Of a stretch of 64,000 nt of DNA, positions 20,344 through 29,826 are shown one piece after another. Every line of letters starts with the position of its first letter. The first letter of the stretch is position 1. This DNA is from Paraburkholderia madseniana (GTDB taxonomy: Bacteria; Pseudomonadota; Gammaproteobacteria; Burkholderiales; Burkholderiaceae), in assembly GCF_009690905.1 (NCBI RefSeq), contig NZ_VOSW01000004.1, positions 1 to 64,000 of the forward strand, given 5' to 3'. The translations under genes were made by a program, and so were the position numbers. Under the pieces are notes generated by a model, which was given only the letters and a program-made list of their open reading frames with translations, made no database searches and had not been told where the DNA came from.

Positions 20344-21243
20344 ATGGAATTGCGTCACCTCCGGCATTTCGTCGCGGTTGCGGAGACCCGGCATTTTGGC
20401 CGCGCGGCAGCACGGCTTGGCATGGCTCAGCCGCCGCTGAGTCAGTCCATCATGCGTCTGGAGGAATCGCTGGGCATTAAATTGCTCGAGCGCACGCCGC
20501 GTGGGGTGTCACTGACCGCTGCCGGCGAGGCGCTCATGGCGGAGGCGAAGCCGCTGCTCGCCCAGGCGGATCTGGCGGAGCGCCGCGTGCGTCAGGCGGC
20601 GGACGAACTGGCCAGCCTCAGTATTGCGTTCGTGCCGATGTGCGCGATGCACATCATGCCTCTTGCCCTGCATGCACTCCGCAAACAATGGCCCGGTGTC
20701 GACGTGCGCCTGATTGAGCGTGGCAGTGCGCTTACTGTGGCCAGTGTGAAGAACGGCAGCATTGATCTGGGCGTAGTTGTCACGAGTGTTGCCGATGTGC
20801 ATGAACTGGAGAGCATCGTCATCGAACGTATGAGCATGGTGGCCGCAGTTCCGGAAAATTGGCCGCTCGCTCGGCGAACCCGCATCAGCATGGCAGATCT
20901 CACGACGTATCCGCTCATCATGTTTCCGCAGCAGATTTCGCAACCCGTGTTCGCGGCGTTCGAGGCTGCCCGGCGCGATGCCGGCGTGTCTTCGAAGGTC
21001 ACCCAGCAAGCCCGTCACCCTTATACGATGCTCAATCTCGTCGCAAACGAACTCGGCGTCGGATTGATGCTGGATTCGGCAAGACATCTCCCGGTTGAAG
21101 GCGTGGTGTTTATCGATATCGAAGATTTATCACCATCGCTCGATACGGAAGTCTCCCTGATCTGGACCGATCGTCCGCATAAACCGTATCACCGCGCGAT
21201 GCTCGATATCATTCGCGATCTGTCGCTCACCGTGCAAAAGTGA
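20344..21243 (+). CDS. LysR-family transcriptional regulator
   Basis: A 299-aa LysR regulator starting MELRHLRHFVAVAETRHF; the helix-turn-helix runs through GRAAARLGMAQPPLSQSI (about residues 21-38). The C-terminal effector domain is complete. An in-frame extension to 20263 is rejected because LysR homology starts exactly at 20344. It resembles regulators of aromatic-acid and related catabolic genes, and it sits directly upstream of the catabolic island. The palindromes of that island are not of LysR type, so a role there is uncertain. Confidence 0.9.
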   Translation: MELRHLRHFVAVAETRHFGRAAARLGMAQPPLSQSIMRLEESLGIKLLERTPRGVSLTAAGEALMAEAKPLLAQADLAERRVRQAADELASLSIAFVPMCAMHIMPLALHALRKQWPGVDVRLIERGSALTVASVKNGSIDLGVVVTSVADVHELESIVIERMSMVAAVPENWPLARRTRISMADLTTYPLIMFPQQISQPVFAAFEAARRDAGVSSKVTQQARHPYTMLNLVANELGVGLMLDSARHLPVEGVVFIDIEDLSPSLDTEVSLIWTDRPHKPYHRAMLDIIRDLSLTVQK

Positions 21244-21341
21244 GCGGGTCCGTCAGGTCCGTGTGAACTCTCGCTGAGATTCTGCTCTGACAGCAGAGCT
21301 TGGCATCGTGTACTGCGCACGCCCCCGGGACTTCCTCTGTC

Positions 21342-21387
21342 TTGACAACATCCCCAGCACTGTTTACTTTTGTGAATGACGTTCACA
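21342..21387 (+). promoter_or_regulatory. promoter and island operator A (SDR 21424)
   Basis: TTGACA (21342-21347), 17-nt spacer, TACTTT (21365-21370), then the operator TGAATGACGTTCA (21373-21385) inside the longer palindrome TGTGAATGACGTTCACA (21371-21387). The operator covers the predicted transcription start, so repression is the expected mode. It is the first of eleven related sites. Confidence 0.8.
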
Positions 21388-21423
21388 AAACAAGTGCTCG
21401 CGTGGCGAGTAATCGGAGGAGCA

Positions 21424-22212
21424 GTGAGTTCATTGAAAGTGGAGAGCCTGTTTAACCTCGGCGGCCGGGTTGCTCTCGTGACCGGTGCAGGTTCCGGTAT
21501 CGGGCGGGAAACGGCGCTATTGCTGGCATCGGCCGGTGCGATCGTTGTCGCGGCCGATCTGAACGAGGAGGGGGCTCAGCAAACAGTCGCACAGATTGAA
21601 ACGGCGGCGGGCAAATCGATCGCGGTGAAAGTCGATATTGGCGACGAAGCCTCGATCATTGCGATGTTCGAGGCCGTGCACGCCAGACTCGGCCGGCTTG
21701 ATGTGCTGGTGAATAACGCGGGAATCTATCCGAAGACGAGCTTCGTCGATACGTCGGCGGAGAAATGGGACCGCGTGTTGCGCGTCAATCTGCGTGGAAC
21801 GTTCCTGTGTATGCGTGAGGCAGTCAAGCGGATGCAGGCCGCCGGAACGGGTGGGTCGATCATCAATATCTCGTCCGTGGCATCCCTGCAACCGGTGATT
21901 TTCGACAATGGCGATTACGGCGCGTCAAAGGCCGGCGTGAACAATCTGACGAAAGTCGCTGCCCTCGAATTCGCCGCGGACCGTATTCGCGTCAACGCCG
22001 TGCTTCCAGGTGGCGTCGCTACCGAAGGCGCCGCTGCATCGACGAAAGTTCATCAGGCACATGGGCCGATCACGCAGCCGGGGCGCATGCCTTTGGGGCG
22101 CATGGGCGTTGCCGCTGATATCGCAAGTGCTGTGCTGTTCTTCGCGTCGCCCGCCGCCGATTATGTGACTGGGCAGTTGCTTGCCATCGACGGAGGCTTC
22201 CAGATTTCCTGA
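21424..22212 (+). CDS. SDR-family oxidoreductase
   Basis: A 262-aa classical SDR: TGAGSGIG near the N-terminus, NNAG, catalytic Ser in NISSVAS and the YGASK motif are all intact. It is probably a 3-hydroxyacyl-CoA or alicyclic alcohol dehydrogenase, but the substrate is not readable. The GTG at 21424 with GGAGGA (21415-21420) is the best start; the open frame to 21376 would begin inside the operator. It is a single-gene unit closed by the terminator at 22311. Confidence 0.88.
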   Translation: MSSLKVESLFNLGGRVALVTGAGSGIGRETALLLASAGAIVVAADLNEEGAQQTVAQIETAAGKSIAVKVDIGDEASIIAMFEAVHARLGRLDVLVNNAGIYPKTSFVDTSAEKWDRVLRVNLRGTFLCMREAVKRMQAAGTGGSIINISSVASLQPVIFDNGDYGASKAGVNNLTKVAALEFAADRIRVNAVLPGGVATEGAAASTKVHQAHGPITQPGRMPLGRMGVAADIASAVLFFASPAADYVTGQLLAIDGGFQIS

Positions 22213-22310
22213 GGATGCCGATGTAGCGGGTGACTCGCGCTCGCCCCAGATCGGGCGGCGTTAATCGTGTTGTGAGCAGCGAGTGAAGCCTGTGCATGAT
22301 GTCTGTTTGT

Positions 22311-22346
22311 CCCCGGTGCCGACAGTACGGCATCGGGGATTTTTTA
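22311..22346 (+). terminator. Rho-independent terminator
   Basis: An 11-bp stem CCCCGGTGCCG / CGGCATCGGGG with one G-U pair and a 6-nt loop, followed by ATTTTTTAT. It ends the unit of the SDR gene at 21424. The rest of 22213-22556 shows no further gene or site that I can support. Confidence 0.9.
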
Positions 22347-22556
22347 TGTGCGGTCGCAGAATAAACGGCGCTCTGTCGATCTGACCGTGATGCAGCCAAT
22401 GAGCCGTCGTCCGCACGGCGACGTCATGAAAACTAGTGAAAACACCGATCCAAATAATTGAACGGATAGTTGCATAACGGAACGCGCTCGCCTACGATGA
22501 ACGTCAAGAGATGCCTCACGAGCATCCACCTGGCATCGCCTGATTGGAGACAAACG

Positions 22557-22802
22557 ATGTATCTCCTGTATTCCGATTTGTGCGGCGTTCTCGCCGACTA
22601 CTCGCTCAGTTCTGGAGCCCCGCCCGTCGACGCCGGGTTGTCGTGCGAAGACGTTGGCGAACCGGATTCCACCGCTCCACCCAGCGCGCCGTCGCGCTTG
22701 ACCTCGTTGCTTCGCAAAGTCAACTTGCTTCGCTCAGAAAGCACGCCGCGCAATGGCGCCGCGATGACCCCAACTGAGATGTTTGAGGGAAACCGCTCAT
22801 GA
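22557..22802 (+). CDS. small hypothetical protein
   Basis: An 81-aa protein of no recognised family, starting MYLLYSDLCG with GGAG upstream. It is rich in Ser and Pro in its middle (about 20-60), with no membrane segment or motif. Its stop overlaps the ATG of the next gene (ATGA at 22799), which supports its being translated. It carries no copy of the island operator, so it may be an insertion between island units. Confidence 0.45.
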   Translation: MYLLYSDLCGVLADYSLSSGAPPVDAGLSCEDVGEPDSTAPPSAPSRLTSLLRKVNLLRSESTPRNGAAMTPTEMFEGNRS

Positions 22803-23104
22803 CCCGTCTGACTCAAAAACTCTCCCGCGACGAGCGGCGCGTGATGTTTCCGCTTCTGCTGCTGTCGGTCGTTGTCGCAGCCGTCTATCTGGTGCTGCGT
22901 GACTGGCGGATGGAGGAACTCGGTCGTTCCGCGATCTTCGACATCGTCATGATTTTTGTTGTGCTCGGCGGTGCATCGTTCTTCGGCGTGGTGAGTTGCC
23001 TTGCGCGCCGTGGGCAGCGTGCCGAAGACGGACAAAGCGAGGGCTATTGCTTTCTGGGTGCACTGCTCGGCGCAATCGTATTTTTCGTCGCGCTTCTCAA
23101 TTAA
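22799..23104 (+). CDS. small membrane protein of unknown function
   Basis: A 101-aa protein with three predicted membrane helices at about residues 16-34, 44-66 and 83-100, and a charged loop between the second and third. I do not recognise the family. Its start overlaps the preceding 81-aa gene by 4 nt, indicating coupling. A hairpin follows the stop codon. Confidence 0.55.
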   Translation: MTRLTQKLSRDERRVMFPLLLLSVVVAAVYLVLRDWRMEELGRSAIFDIVMIFVVLGGASFFGVVSCLARRGQRAEDGQSEGYCFLGALLGAIVFFVALLN

Positions 23105-23116
23105 GCAGTGTTGAAC

Positions 23117-23141
23117 GATGCCGGCCGGTTGGGTCGGCATC
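23117..23141 (+). terminator. hairpin after the membrane-protein gene, possible terminator
   Basis: GATGCCGGCC (23117-23126) pairs with GGTCGGCATC (23132-23141), including one G-U pair, around a 5-nt loop. No U-tract follows, so termination may be weak or factor-dependent. The remainder of the gap up to the promoter at 23378 contains no gene that I can support. Confidence 0.4.
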
Positions 23142-23377
23142 TGCATTCAGGTGTTGAGTATTGGCGCGCTCGCGCCAGCTTCGAGATCCCCACCACCTCT
23201 TCTGACTCTGCCAGCGATGACCGAACGACGACCGCCTTGTCGCCGATGTTGTCTCGCGGATTCACTACGTCTCCCTGGATTCGTGTTTCACCATGCGTTG
23301 CCGGGCTCGAATCGCGCTCCAAAGAGCAAATGCCCAGTGGCGGCGACATGCCACCGCCGCTCCCATCTCATGAGGTG

Positions 23378-23419
23378 TTGGTGGGATTTCGAAAAGTGTA
23401 TATAATTGTACATCGTTCC
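23378..23419 (+). promoter_or_regulatory. promoter and island operator J (nitronate-monooxygenase-like gene)
   Basis: TTGGTG (23378-23383), 17-nt spacer, perfect TATAAT (23401-23406), then TGTACATCGTTCC (23407-23419), which differs from the island consensus at two positions. It precedes the gene at 23529 by about 110 nt. Confidence 0.7.
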
Positions 23420-23447
23420 AAAATAAGAACAGTGAGAGGGGCGTTGA

Positions 23448-24530
<1,083 letters not shown>

Positions 24531-24575
24531 ATGCAGATTGAGCTACAACAGTCGATGACGAACAAGGAGTGGACC

Positions 24576-24968
24576 GTGTCAGAAAGTCGTGAAAAAGGAC
24601 GTCAGGTAGTGCGGGAAATGTTGGGTGAGGAGTTTCTGGGCGCGATGGATGCCGCCGCGGCATCCGGCGGGTTCTGTGCCGATGCGGCGTCGCTTGCCCT
24701 CGAAAATGCGTTCGGTGATGCGTGGTCGCGTCCGGGCCTCGATCGCCGCTCCAGAAGCCTTGTCACGCTGGGCATGCTGATCGCGCTACGTACGCCCTGG
24801 GAGTTCAGCAATCATGTCCGTATCGGGCTTGCGAACGGGTTGACAGAGAAGGAATTGGAGGAAGTCGTCCTGCATGCGATTCCGTATGTAGGCTTTCCTG
24901 CGGTGAGTGTCGCGCTTAAGGCTTGCAAGGAAGTACTGGGCGACCGGGTCGCAACCATTCAGGAGTAG
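24576..24968 (+). CDS. carboxymuconolactone decarboxylase-like protein
   Basis: A 130-aa AhpD/CMD-fold protein. The core RSRSLVTLGMLIALRTPWEFSNHVRIGLANGLTEKELEEVVLHA matches 4-carboxymuconolactone decarboxylase-type sequences, with the His of NHVRIG in place. AhpD-type CxxC cysteines are absent, so a peroxidase role is unlikely. The GTG at 24576 has AAGGAG 6 nt upstream. It forms one unit with the preceding flavoprotein; its substrate is unknown. Confidence 0.8.
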   Translation: MSESREKGRQVVREMLGEEFLGAMDAAAASGGFCADAASLALENAFGDAWSRPGLDRRSRSLVTLGMLIALRTPWEFSNHVRIGLANGLTEKELEEVVLHAIPYVGFPAVSVALKACKEVLGDRVATIQE

Positions 24969-24982
24969 TGGGCCAGTGTAGG

Positions 24983-25001
24983 CGCCGCCTGTTCGGCGGC
25001 G
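24983..25001. terminator. GC-rich hairpin between convergent genes
   Basis: CGCCGCC and GGCGGCG form a 7-bp stem around TGTTC. It lies between the convergent genes ending at 24968 and 25051 and could act in both directions, although no T-tract is present. Confidence 0.4.
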
Positions 25002-25050
25002 TATCACATCACGTCCTTCGATGGTTTCTCTGCCGGCGCCCCTATTGCAT

Positions 25051-26232
25051 TTAAATGCGTTCGAAGATGGCCGCGATACCCTGGCCACCGCCGATACACA
25101 TTGTCACGAGCGCATAGCGGCCGTCAATTCGCTTCAGTTCATGGAGTGCTTTTACTGTGATCATCGCACCTGTCGCGCCGATTGGGTGTCCCAACGAAAT
25201 GCCGGAGCCGTTCGGGTTGACCTTTGCCGGGTCGAGTTGCAGTTCTTTTGCCACGGCGCAGGCTTGTGCCGCGAACGCTTCGTTGGCTTCGATGACGTCG
25301 AGGTCCGCTACGGTCAGTCCGGCGCGTTGAAGGACTTTTTGAGTCGCCGGCACAGGACCGATGCCCATGTATCGAGGATCGACACCTGCGTGAGCGTAGG
25401 CCACCAATCTGGCGAGTGGGCGGATCCCGCGTGCCTCAGCCGTGCTTCTCTCCATCAGCAGCACGGCGGCAGCGCCGTCGTTCAGACCAGACGCGTTGCC
25501 CGCCGTCACGGTGCCCTCCTTCTGGAATGCCGGGCGCAGTTTCGCCAGCTCATCGAGCGTTGTGGTGGGGCGAACATGCTCGTCGAGTTCGAACATTGTC
25601 GCGCCTTTTTTTGTGTGTACCGCGACGGGAACAATCTGCTCCGCGAAATACCCCGCTTCGACGGCATGTCCGGCTCGACGGTGCGATTCCACGGCCAGTG
25701 CGTCCTGAGCGTCACGAGTGACACCGTATTTCGCTGCAATGTTCTCCGCGGTTACGCCCATGTGGCACGCGCTAAACGGATCGGTCAGCGCGCCGACCAT
25801 CATGTCGATCAGGCGGATGTCGCCCATGCGCGCGCCCCATCGCGCGCCGGTCGCGAGGTAGGCCGCGCGCGTCATGTTTTCCGCTCCGCCGCCGATTGCG
25901 ATATCGGTGTCACCGAGCCAGATCGCCTGCGCGGCTGAAATGATGGCCTGCAGACCCGAGCCGCACAGGCGGTTTACCGTCAATGCCGGCGTTTCGACGC
26001 CGATTCCACCTTCGAGTGCCGCTACGCGCGCGAGGTACATATCTTTCGGCTCGGTATGAATCACATTGCCGAACACGACGTGCCCAACCGCGTCGCCTTC
26101 GACGCACGCGCGAGCGAGCACTTCGCGGACGACGGTCGCGCCCAGTTGAGTCGGCGCCACGGAGGCGAGCGCGCCTCCGAAATCGCCGATCGCAGTACGA
26201 ACACTGCTTGCAATTACGACTTCCCTTTCCAT
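25051..26232 (-). CDS. acetyl-CoA acetyltransferase/3-ketoacyl-CoA thiolase
   Basis: A 393-aa thiolase with all catalytic residues: nucleophile C90 (NRLCGSGLQ), H349 (GHPIGATGA) and C379 (CIGGGQG). It would cleave a 3-ketoacyl-CoA with CoA at the end of a beta-oxidation turn. The ATG at 26232 has GGAGAG upstream and is preferred to a GTG at 26247. It is transcribed alone, leftward, from the operator-B promoter. Confidence 0.93.
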   Translation of the reverse strand: MEREVVIASSVRTAIGDFGGALASVAPTQLGATVVREVLARACVEGDAVGHVVFGNVIHTEPKDMYLARVAALEGGIGVETPALTVNRLCGSGLQAIISAAQAIWLGDTDIAIGGGAENMTRAAYLATGARWGARMGDIRLIDMMVGALTDPFSACHMGVTAENIAAKYGVTRDAQDALAVESHRRAGHAVEAGYFAEQIVPVAVHTKKGATMFELDEHVRPTTTLDELAKLRPAFQKEGTVTAGNASGLNDGAAAVLLMERSTAEARGIRPLARLVAYAHAGVDPRYMGIGPVPATQKVLQRAGLTVADLDVIEANEAFAAQACAVAKELQLDPAKVNPNGSGISLGHPIGATGAMITVKALHELKRIDGRYALVTMCIGGGQGIAAIFERI

Positions 26233-26281
26233 TTTGCTCTCCAGCACATCAGGATGATGACATCCCCGAATCGTTTACAAA

Positions 26282-26330
26282 TATGAACGACGTTCATAAA
26301 ATAGCTCAAATTTGACGAGATGTCCAGGGT
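26282..26330 (-). promoter_or_regulatory. promoter and island operator B (thiolase)
   Basis: On the minus strand, TGGACA, a 17-nt spacer and TATTTT (complement of 26298-26303) precede the operator. TATGAACGACGTTCATA (26282-26298) is a perfect palindrome of 8-bp arms around one central base, the best copy of the island motif. The core is 26284-26296. Confidence 0.8.
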
Positions 26331-26441
26331 CGGTTTGTGTCTGAGCTTAAGAAGCTTGCGAGACTGGGCTGAGCAGACTCATCAATCGGGCGGGCACGCT
26401 AAGCCGTGTTCCGGCAGCGCCCTATATCGGGCGAGTCTGGA

Positions 26442-26495
26442 TGGACGCACACGCAATTTAGCGATATTCTTGTTCTTAAATTTGACCAATGTTCA
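26442..26495 (+). promoter_or_regulatory. promoter and island operator C (CoA ligase operon)
   Basis: TGGACG (26442-26447), 17-nt spacer, TATTCT (26465-26470), then TGACCAATGTTCA (26483-26495), an island operator with a conserved right half. It is divergent from site B across 146 bp. Confidence 0.65.
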
Positions 26496-26583
26496 TATAT
26501 AGGTTCGCGCAGCAGGCTGTGACGGAATTGGAGAAGGCCTCAAATGAGTAGTCACGCGAGCATGGCGAACTAACGACAGGACG

Positions 26584-28518
26584 ATGGAGATGAATGCAGG
26601 TCCGCTTTCACATGACCCTTTAATGGATGTGCCGTATCGCCCCATTCGCCTGGGCGGTACGAAGGCGACTGTCGAATACCGTTCTGACGGGAGCGTGGTC
26701 TATGAACTGGAGGAGGCGCTGGAGCCCTATCCGGCGCGCTTGACTGAGCGGCTGGTGCATTGGGCCAGTGTCGCGCCCGAGCGGCCGCTGCTTGCACGGC
26801 GCTCAGCCGATGGCGCCGGCTGGGAGCATCTGACCTACCGCAAGGCGCTAGACGGCGCACGTTCGCTCGGCGAGGCTCTGCTCGCACGAGGCCTGTCGCC
26901 CAGCAAGCCGCTGATGATCCTTTCGGACCGCAGTTTCGAACATGCGCTGCTTGCACTCGCGGCGCTCCATGTCGGTGTGCCCTATGTGCCGGTTACGTCA
27001 GCGTATTCGCTGCTGTCCGAGGACTTCTCCAAGCTCAAGCATCTCGCCGCGGTGTGTACACCAGGCCTGGTGTTTGCAGACGACGGGGCGCTCTACGGCC
27101 GGGCCCTGCGGGAGGTGTTCGGCGAGGTCGAATGCCTCGTGAGCCGCACGCTTCCAGAAGGGCGCGCGGCTTCGCTCTTTTCTGACTGGCTTGCGACACC
27201 CGTTACCGCTGCCGTCGATCAGGCGTTTGAAAGTGTCGGTCCCGATACGGTAGGCAAGATCATGTTCACGTCCGGTACGACCGGCGCGCCGAAGGGCGTG
27301 ATTTATTCGCAACGAATGTTGTGCAGCAACCGGCAGCAGGTCGCACAGACCTTCGCCTTTCTTCAGAGCGCGCCTCCTGTGCTGGTGGATTGGCTTCCCT
27401 GGCATCACACTTTCGGCGGCACGCATAACTTCGGCATGGTGCTCTACGGCGGCGGGACGTACTACATGGATCCCGGTAAGCCTACGCCGGAGCAGATCGG
27501 TCCGACCGTCGAGGCATTGCGGGAAATCGCGCCGGTCATCTACCTCAATACGCCGCAAGGCCTGGCAGCGCTGATCCCGCATCTGCGTGCCGATGATGCA
27601 CTGCGGCGCAACTTCTTCAGCAAGCTGGCGTTGATCTACTATGGCGGCGCCAGCTTGCCCGAATACATCTGGGCCGCATTCGACGAGCTCGCGGTCAGGA
27701 CGATCGGTCAGCGCGTGCTGATCATGTCCGGCCTTGGCGGCACCGAAGCCGGCCCCACGCCGATGTCGGCGGCGTGGGATCCACGCCGGGAAGCGATTGC
27801 CGGGCTTCCGGTGCCCGGTGTCAAGGTCAAGGTGGTTCCGGTTGGGGCGAAGCTGGAGATACGCTATGCGGGCGATTGCGTAACGCCTGGTTACTGGAAG
27901 GATCCCGAACGGACCGCCGCGTCATTTGATGAAGAGGGTTATTTCTGCTCGGGAGATGCCGGCACGTTCATCGATCCGCAGCATCCGGAGAAGGGTTTGC
28001 GCTTCGATGGACGGCTCGCGGAGAACTTCAAACTTTCCACCGGCACCTGGGTGAACGTGGCTGAACTGCGTCTGCTTGCGTTGAACCTTTTTTCCCCTTA
28101 TGCACGGGACGTTGTGATTGCCGGCCATGATCGCGACTTTCTCACTGCGCTCGTGTTTCCGGACCTGGAGGCGTGCAGGGCGTTGTGCGACGACCTGCAC
28201 GAGCCTGCGCCGGACGCGCACCGGATCGTCCGCAGCACGGGGGTGCGTGCGCACTTTCAGCGCGGGCTCGACGCGTTGGCGACACAGCCCGGCGGTAGTT
28301 CGAGCCGAATTTTGCGGGTCGCGCTCGAGAGCGAGCCGCCCACGCTTGATAACGGTGAATTGAGCGCAAAAGGCGCGATCAGTCAGGCCAACGTCCTCGC
28401 GCGACGCGGTGACGTGGTGGCCGAACTGTATGAGCCGGTGCCGACGCCCCGCACGCTGGTGGGTCGAAACGCCGGCTCCGCGAGCGCTGCAGGCGAGATC
28501 CGTCGAACCGAACCCTAG
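26584..28518 (+). CDS. feruloyl-CoA synthetase-like acyl-CoA ligase
   Basis: A 644-aa AMP-forming CoA ligase. The phosphate-binding loop IMFTSGTTGAPKGV and the downstream DEEGYFCSGDAG and RLAENFKLSTGTWVNV segments are those of the ANL superfamily, and the overall sequence is closest in pattern to feruloyl-CoA synthetases. The substrate is probably a bulky cyclic or aromatic carboxylate made or imported by the island. It is the first gene of a three-gene unit with the dehydrogenase pair that follows after 11 nt. Confidence 0.87.
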   Translation: MEMNAGPLSHDPLMDVPYRPIRLGGTKATVEYRSDGSVVYELEEALEPYPARLTERLVHWASVAPERPLLARRSADGAGWEHLTYRKALDGARSLGEALLARGLSPSKPLMILSDRSFEHALLALAALHVGVPYVPVTSAYSLLSEDFSKLKHLAAVCTPGLVFADDGALYGRALREVFGEVECLVSRTLPEGRAASLFSDWLATPVTAAVDQAFESVGPDTVGKIMFTSGTTGAPKGVIYSQRMLCSNRQQVAQTFAFLQSAPPVLVDWLPWHHTFGGTHNFGMVLYGGGTYYMDPGKPTPEQIGPTVEALREIAPVIYLNTPQGLAALIPHLRADDALRRNFFSKLALIYYGGASLPEYIWAAFDELAVRTIGQRVLIMSGLGGTEAGPTPMSAAWDPRREAIAGLPVPGVKVKVVPVGAKLEIRYAGDCVTPGYWKDPERTAASFDEEGYFCSGDAGTFIDPQHPEKGLRFDGRLAENFKLSTGTWVNVAELRLLALNLFSPYARDVVIAGHDRDFLTALVFPDLEACRALCDDLHEPAPDAHRIVRSTGVRAHFQRGLDALATQPGGSSSRILRVALESEPPTLDNGELSAKGAISQANVLARRGDVVAELYEPVPTPRTLVGRNAGSASAAGEIRRTEP

Positions 28519-28529
28519 GAACCCACACG

Positions 28530-29741
28530 ATGGATTTTCATGTCGAGCCCGCGGACAAAACCTTCCGCACCGAGGTGCAGGATTTTCTGCATACGCATTT
28601 ACCTCGCGATCTCGCCTGGCGCGGCCAACAGGGATTTCTCGCGGGCGACGACGATGCGTTGCGCTGGACTCGCATCCTGCACGAAACGCGAGGCTGGTCG
28701 GTGCCGCATTGGCCGGTGGAGGTGGGCGGCACGGGGTGGAGCGCGGCGCAGCGCTATATCTTCGAGGAGGAGTGTTATCTGGCCGGTGCGCCCGCGCAGA
28801 ATCAGGCCGGCGTGTCGTTGGTCGGGCCGGTGATCTGCGAATTCGGGAATGCAGAGCAGAAGCAGCGTTTCCTGCCGCCGATCCAGCGTGGCGAGGTCTT
28901 CTGGACCCAGGGCTTTTCCGAGCCCGGATCGGGTTCGGATCTTGCATCGTTGCGCACGACGGCCGTTCGTGATGGCGATCACTACGTCGTCAACGGCCAG
29001 AAAATCTGGACCAGCTTCGGCAGCTATGGCCAGTGGAACTTCGTTCTGGTCCGCACCGATTCGCAAGCCAAACCGCAGAAGGGCATTTCCTTTCTGCTGC
29101 TCGACATGAGCTCGCCAGGCGTGACGGTTCGGCCCATTGCAACGCTGGACGGTTGCAACCACCTCGCCGAAGTGTTTTACGACAACGTGCGCGTCCCGGT
29201 GGAGAATCTGATCGGTGAAGAAAACAAGGGCTGGGGTTATACGAAATTCCTGCTGTTCAACGAGCGCGCTTTCCTCGGCGCCGAAGCGCCGGCGCTGAAG
29301 CGCTATTTGCGCAAGATTCGTCACTATGCGATGCGTGAGCGTACGGGCGGCATTCCCTTGATCGAAGATCCGACGTTCGCAGTCAGGCTCGCGCAATACG
29401 AACTCGAAGTGCTTGCCATCGACATGGCGGTGCAGAAGATTCTGCATCAAGGGCTCGACGAGCGCAGCGGTGGTATGGCCATCGGTTCGATGCTCAAGGT
29501 GCGTGGTTCCGAGTTGCATCAGAAGCTGACCGAGATGCTGCTTGAGGTGATCGGCGATTACGGCGCGGTGTTCTACGCCGATCCGAACGAAGAGCACGCG
29601 CTGCGGGAGCAAAGCTTCGTGGGACCGGACTACGCGCCAGGTCTTGCCGCCGAGGTGTTTTACCGGCGCGCCTGCACGATCTACGGCGGTACGGCCGAAA
29701 TCCAGCGGAACATTATTGCCAAGGCGTTGTTTGGCCTGTGA
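28530..29741 (+). CDS. acyl-CoA dehydrogenase, large subunit (PimC-like), pair 1
   Basis: A 403-aa FAD-dependent dehydrogenase with the signatures QGFSEPGSGSDLASL and VNGQKIWTSF. The C-terminal loop is YGGTAEIQRNI, so the short-chain catalytic Glu of EGT is Gly here; the base may lie elsewhere or in the partner. Length and sequence resemble the large subunit of pimeloyl-CoA dehydrogenase. It is followed by a small-subunit-type gene, which suggests a heteromeric enzyme as in PimCD or the FadE pairs of steroid degradation. Confidence 0.88.
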   Translation: MDFHVEPADKTFRTEVQDFLHTHLPRDLAWRGQQGFLAGDDDALRWTRILHETRGWSVPHWPVEVGGTGWSAAQRYIFEEECYLAGAPAQNQAGVSLVGPVICEFGNAEQKQRFLPPIQRGEVFWTQGFSEPGSGSDLASLRTTAVRDGDHYVVNGQKIWTSFGSYGQWNFVLVRTDSQAKPQKGISFLLLDMSSPGVTVRPIATLDGCNHLAEVFYDNVRVPVENLIGEENKGWGYTKFLLFNERAFLGAEAPALKRYLRKIRHYAMRERTGGIPLIEDPTFAVRLAQYELEVLAIDMAVQKILHQGLDERSGGMAIGSMLKVRGSELHQKLTEMLLEVIGDYGAVFYADPNEEHALREQSFVGPDYAPGLAAEVFYRRACTIYGGTAEIQRNIIAKALFGL

Positions 29742-29826
29742 CGGTTGAGTGGACGCCATAACGCAAGGCACTTCACTTCATACGACATCACTGCTCCGGC
29801 CTCTGGCGAGCAGGAAAGGACGCAGC

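Noticed and set aside
22445..22485. twelfth island operator near TTGAACGGATAGTTGCA
   Set aside because: Only the left half-site fits, the spacing is wrong and no -10 box is positioned as at the other sites.
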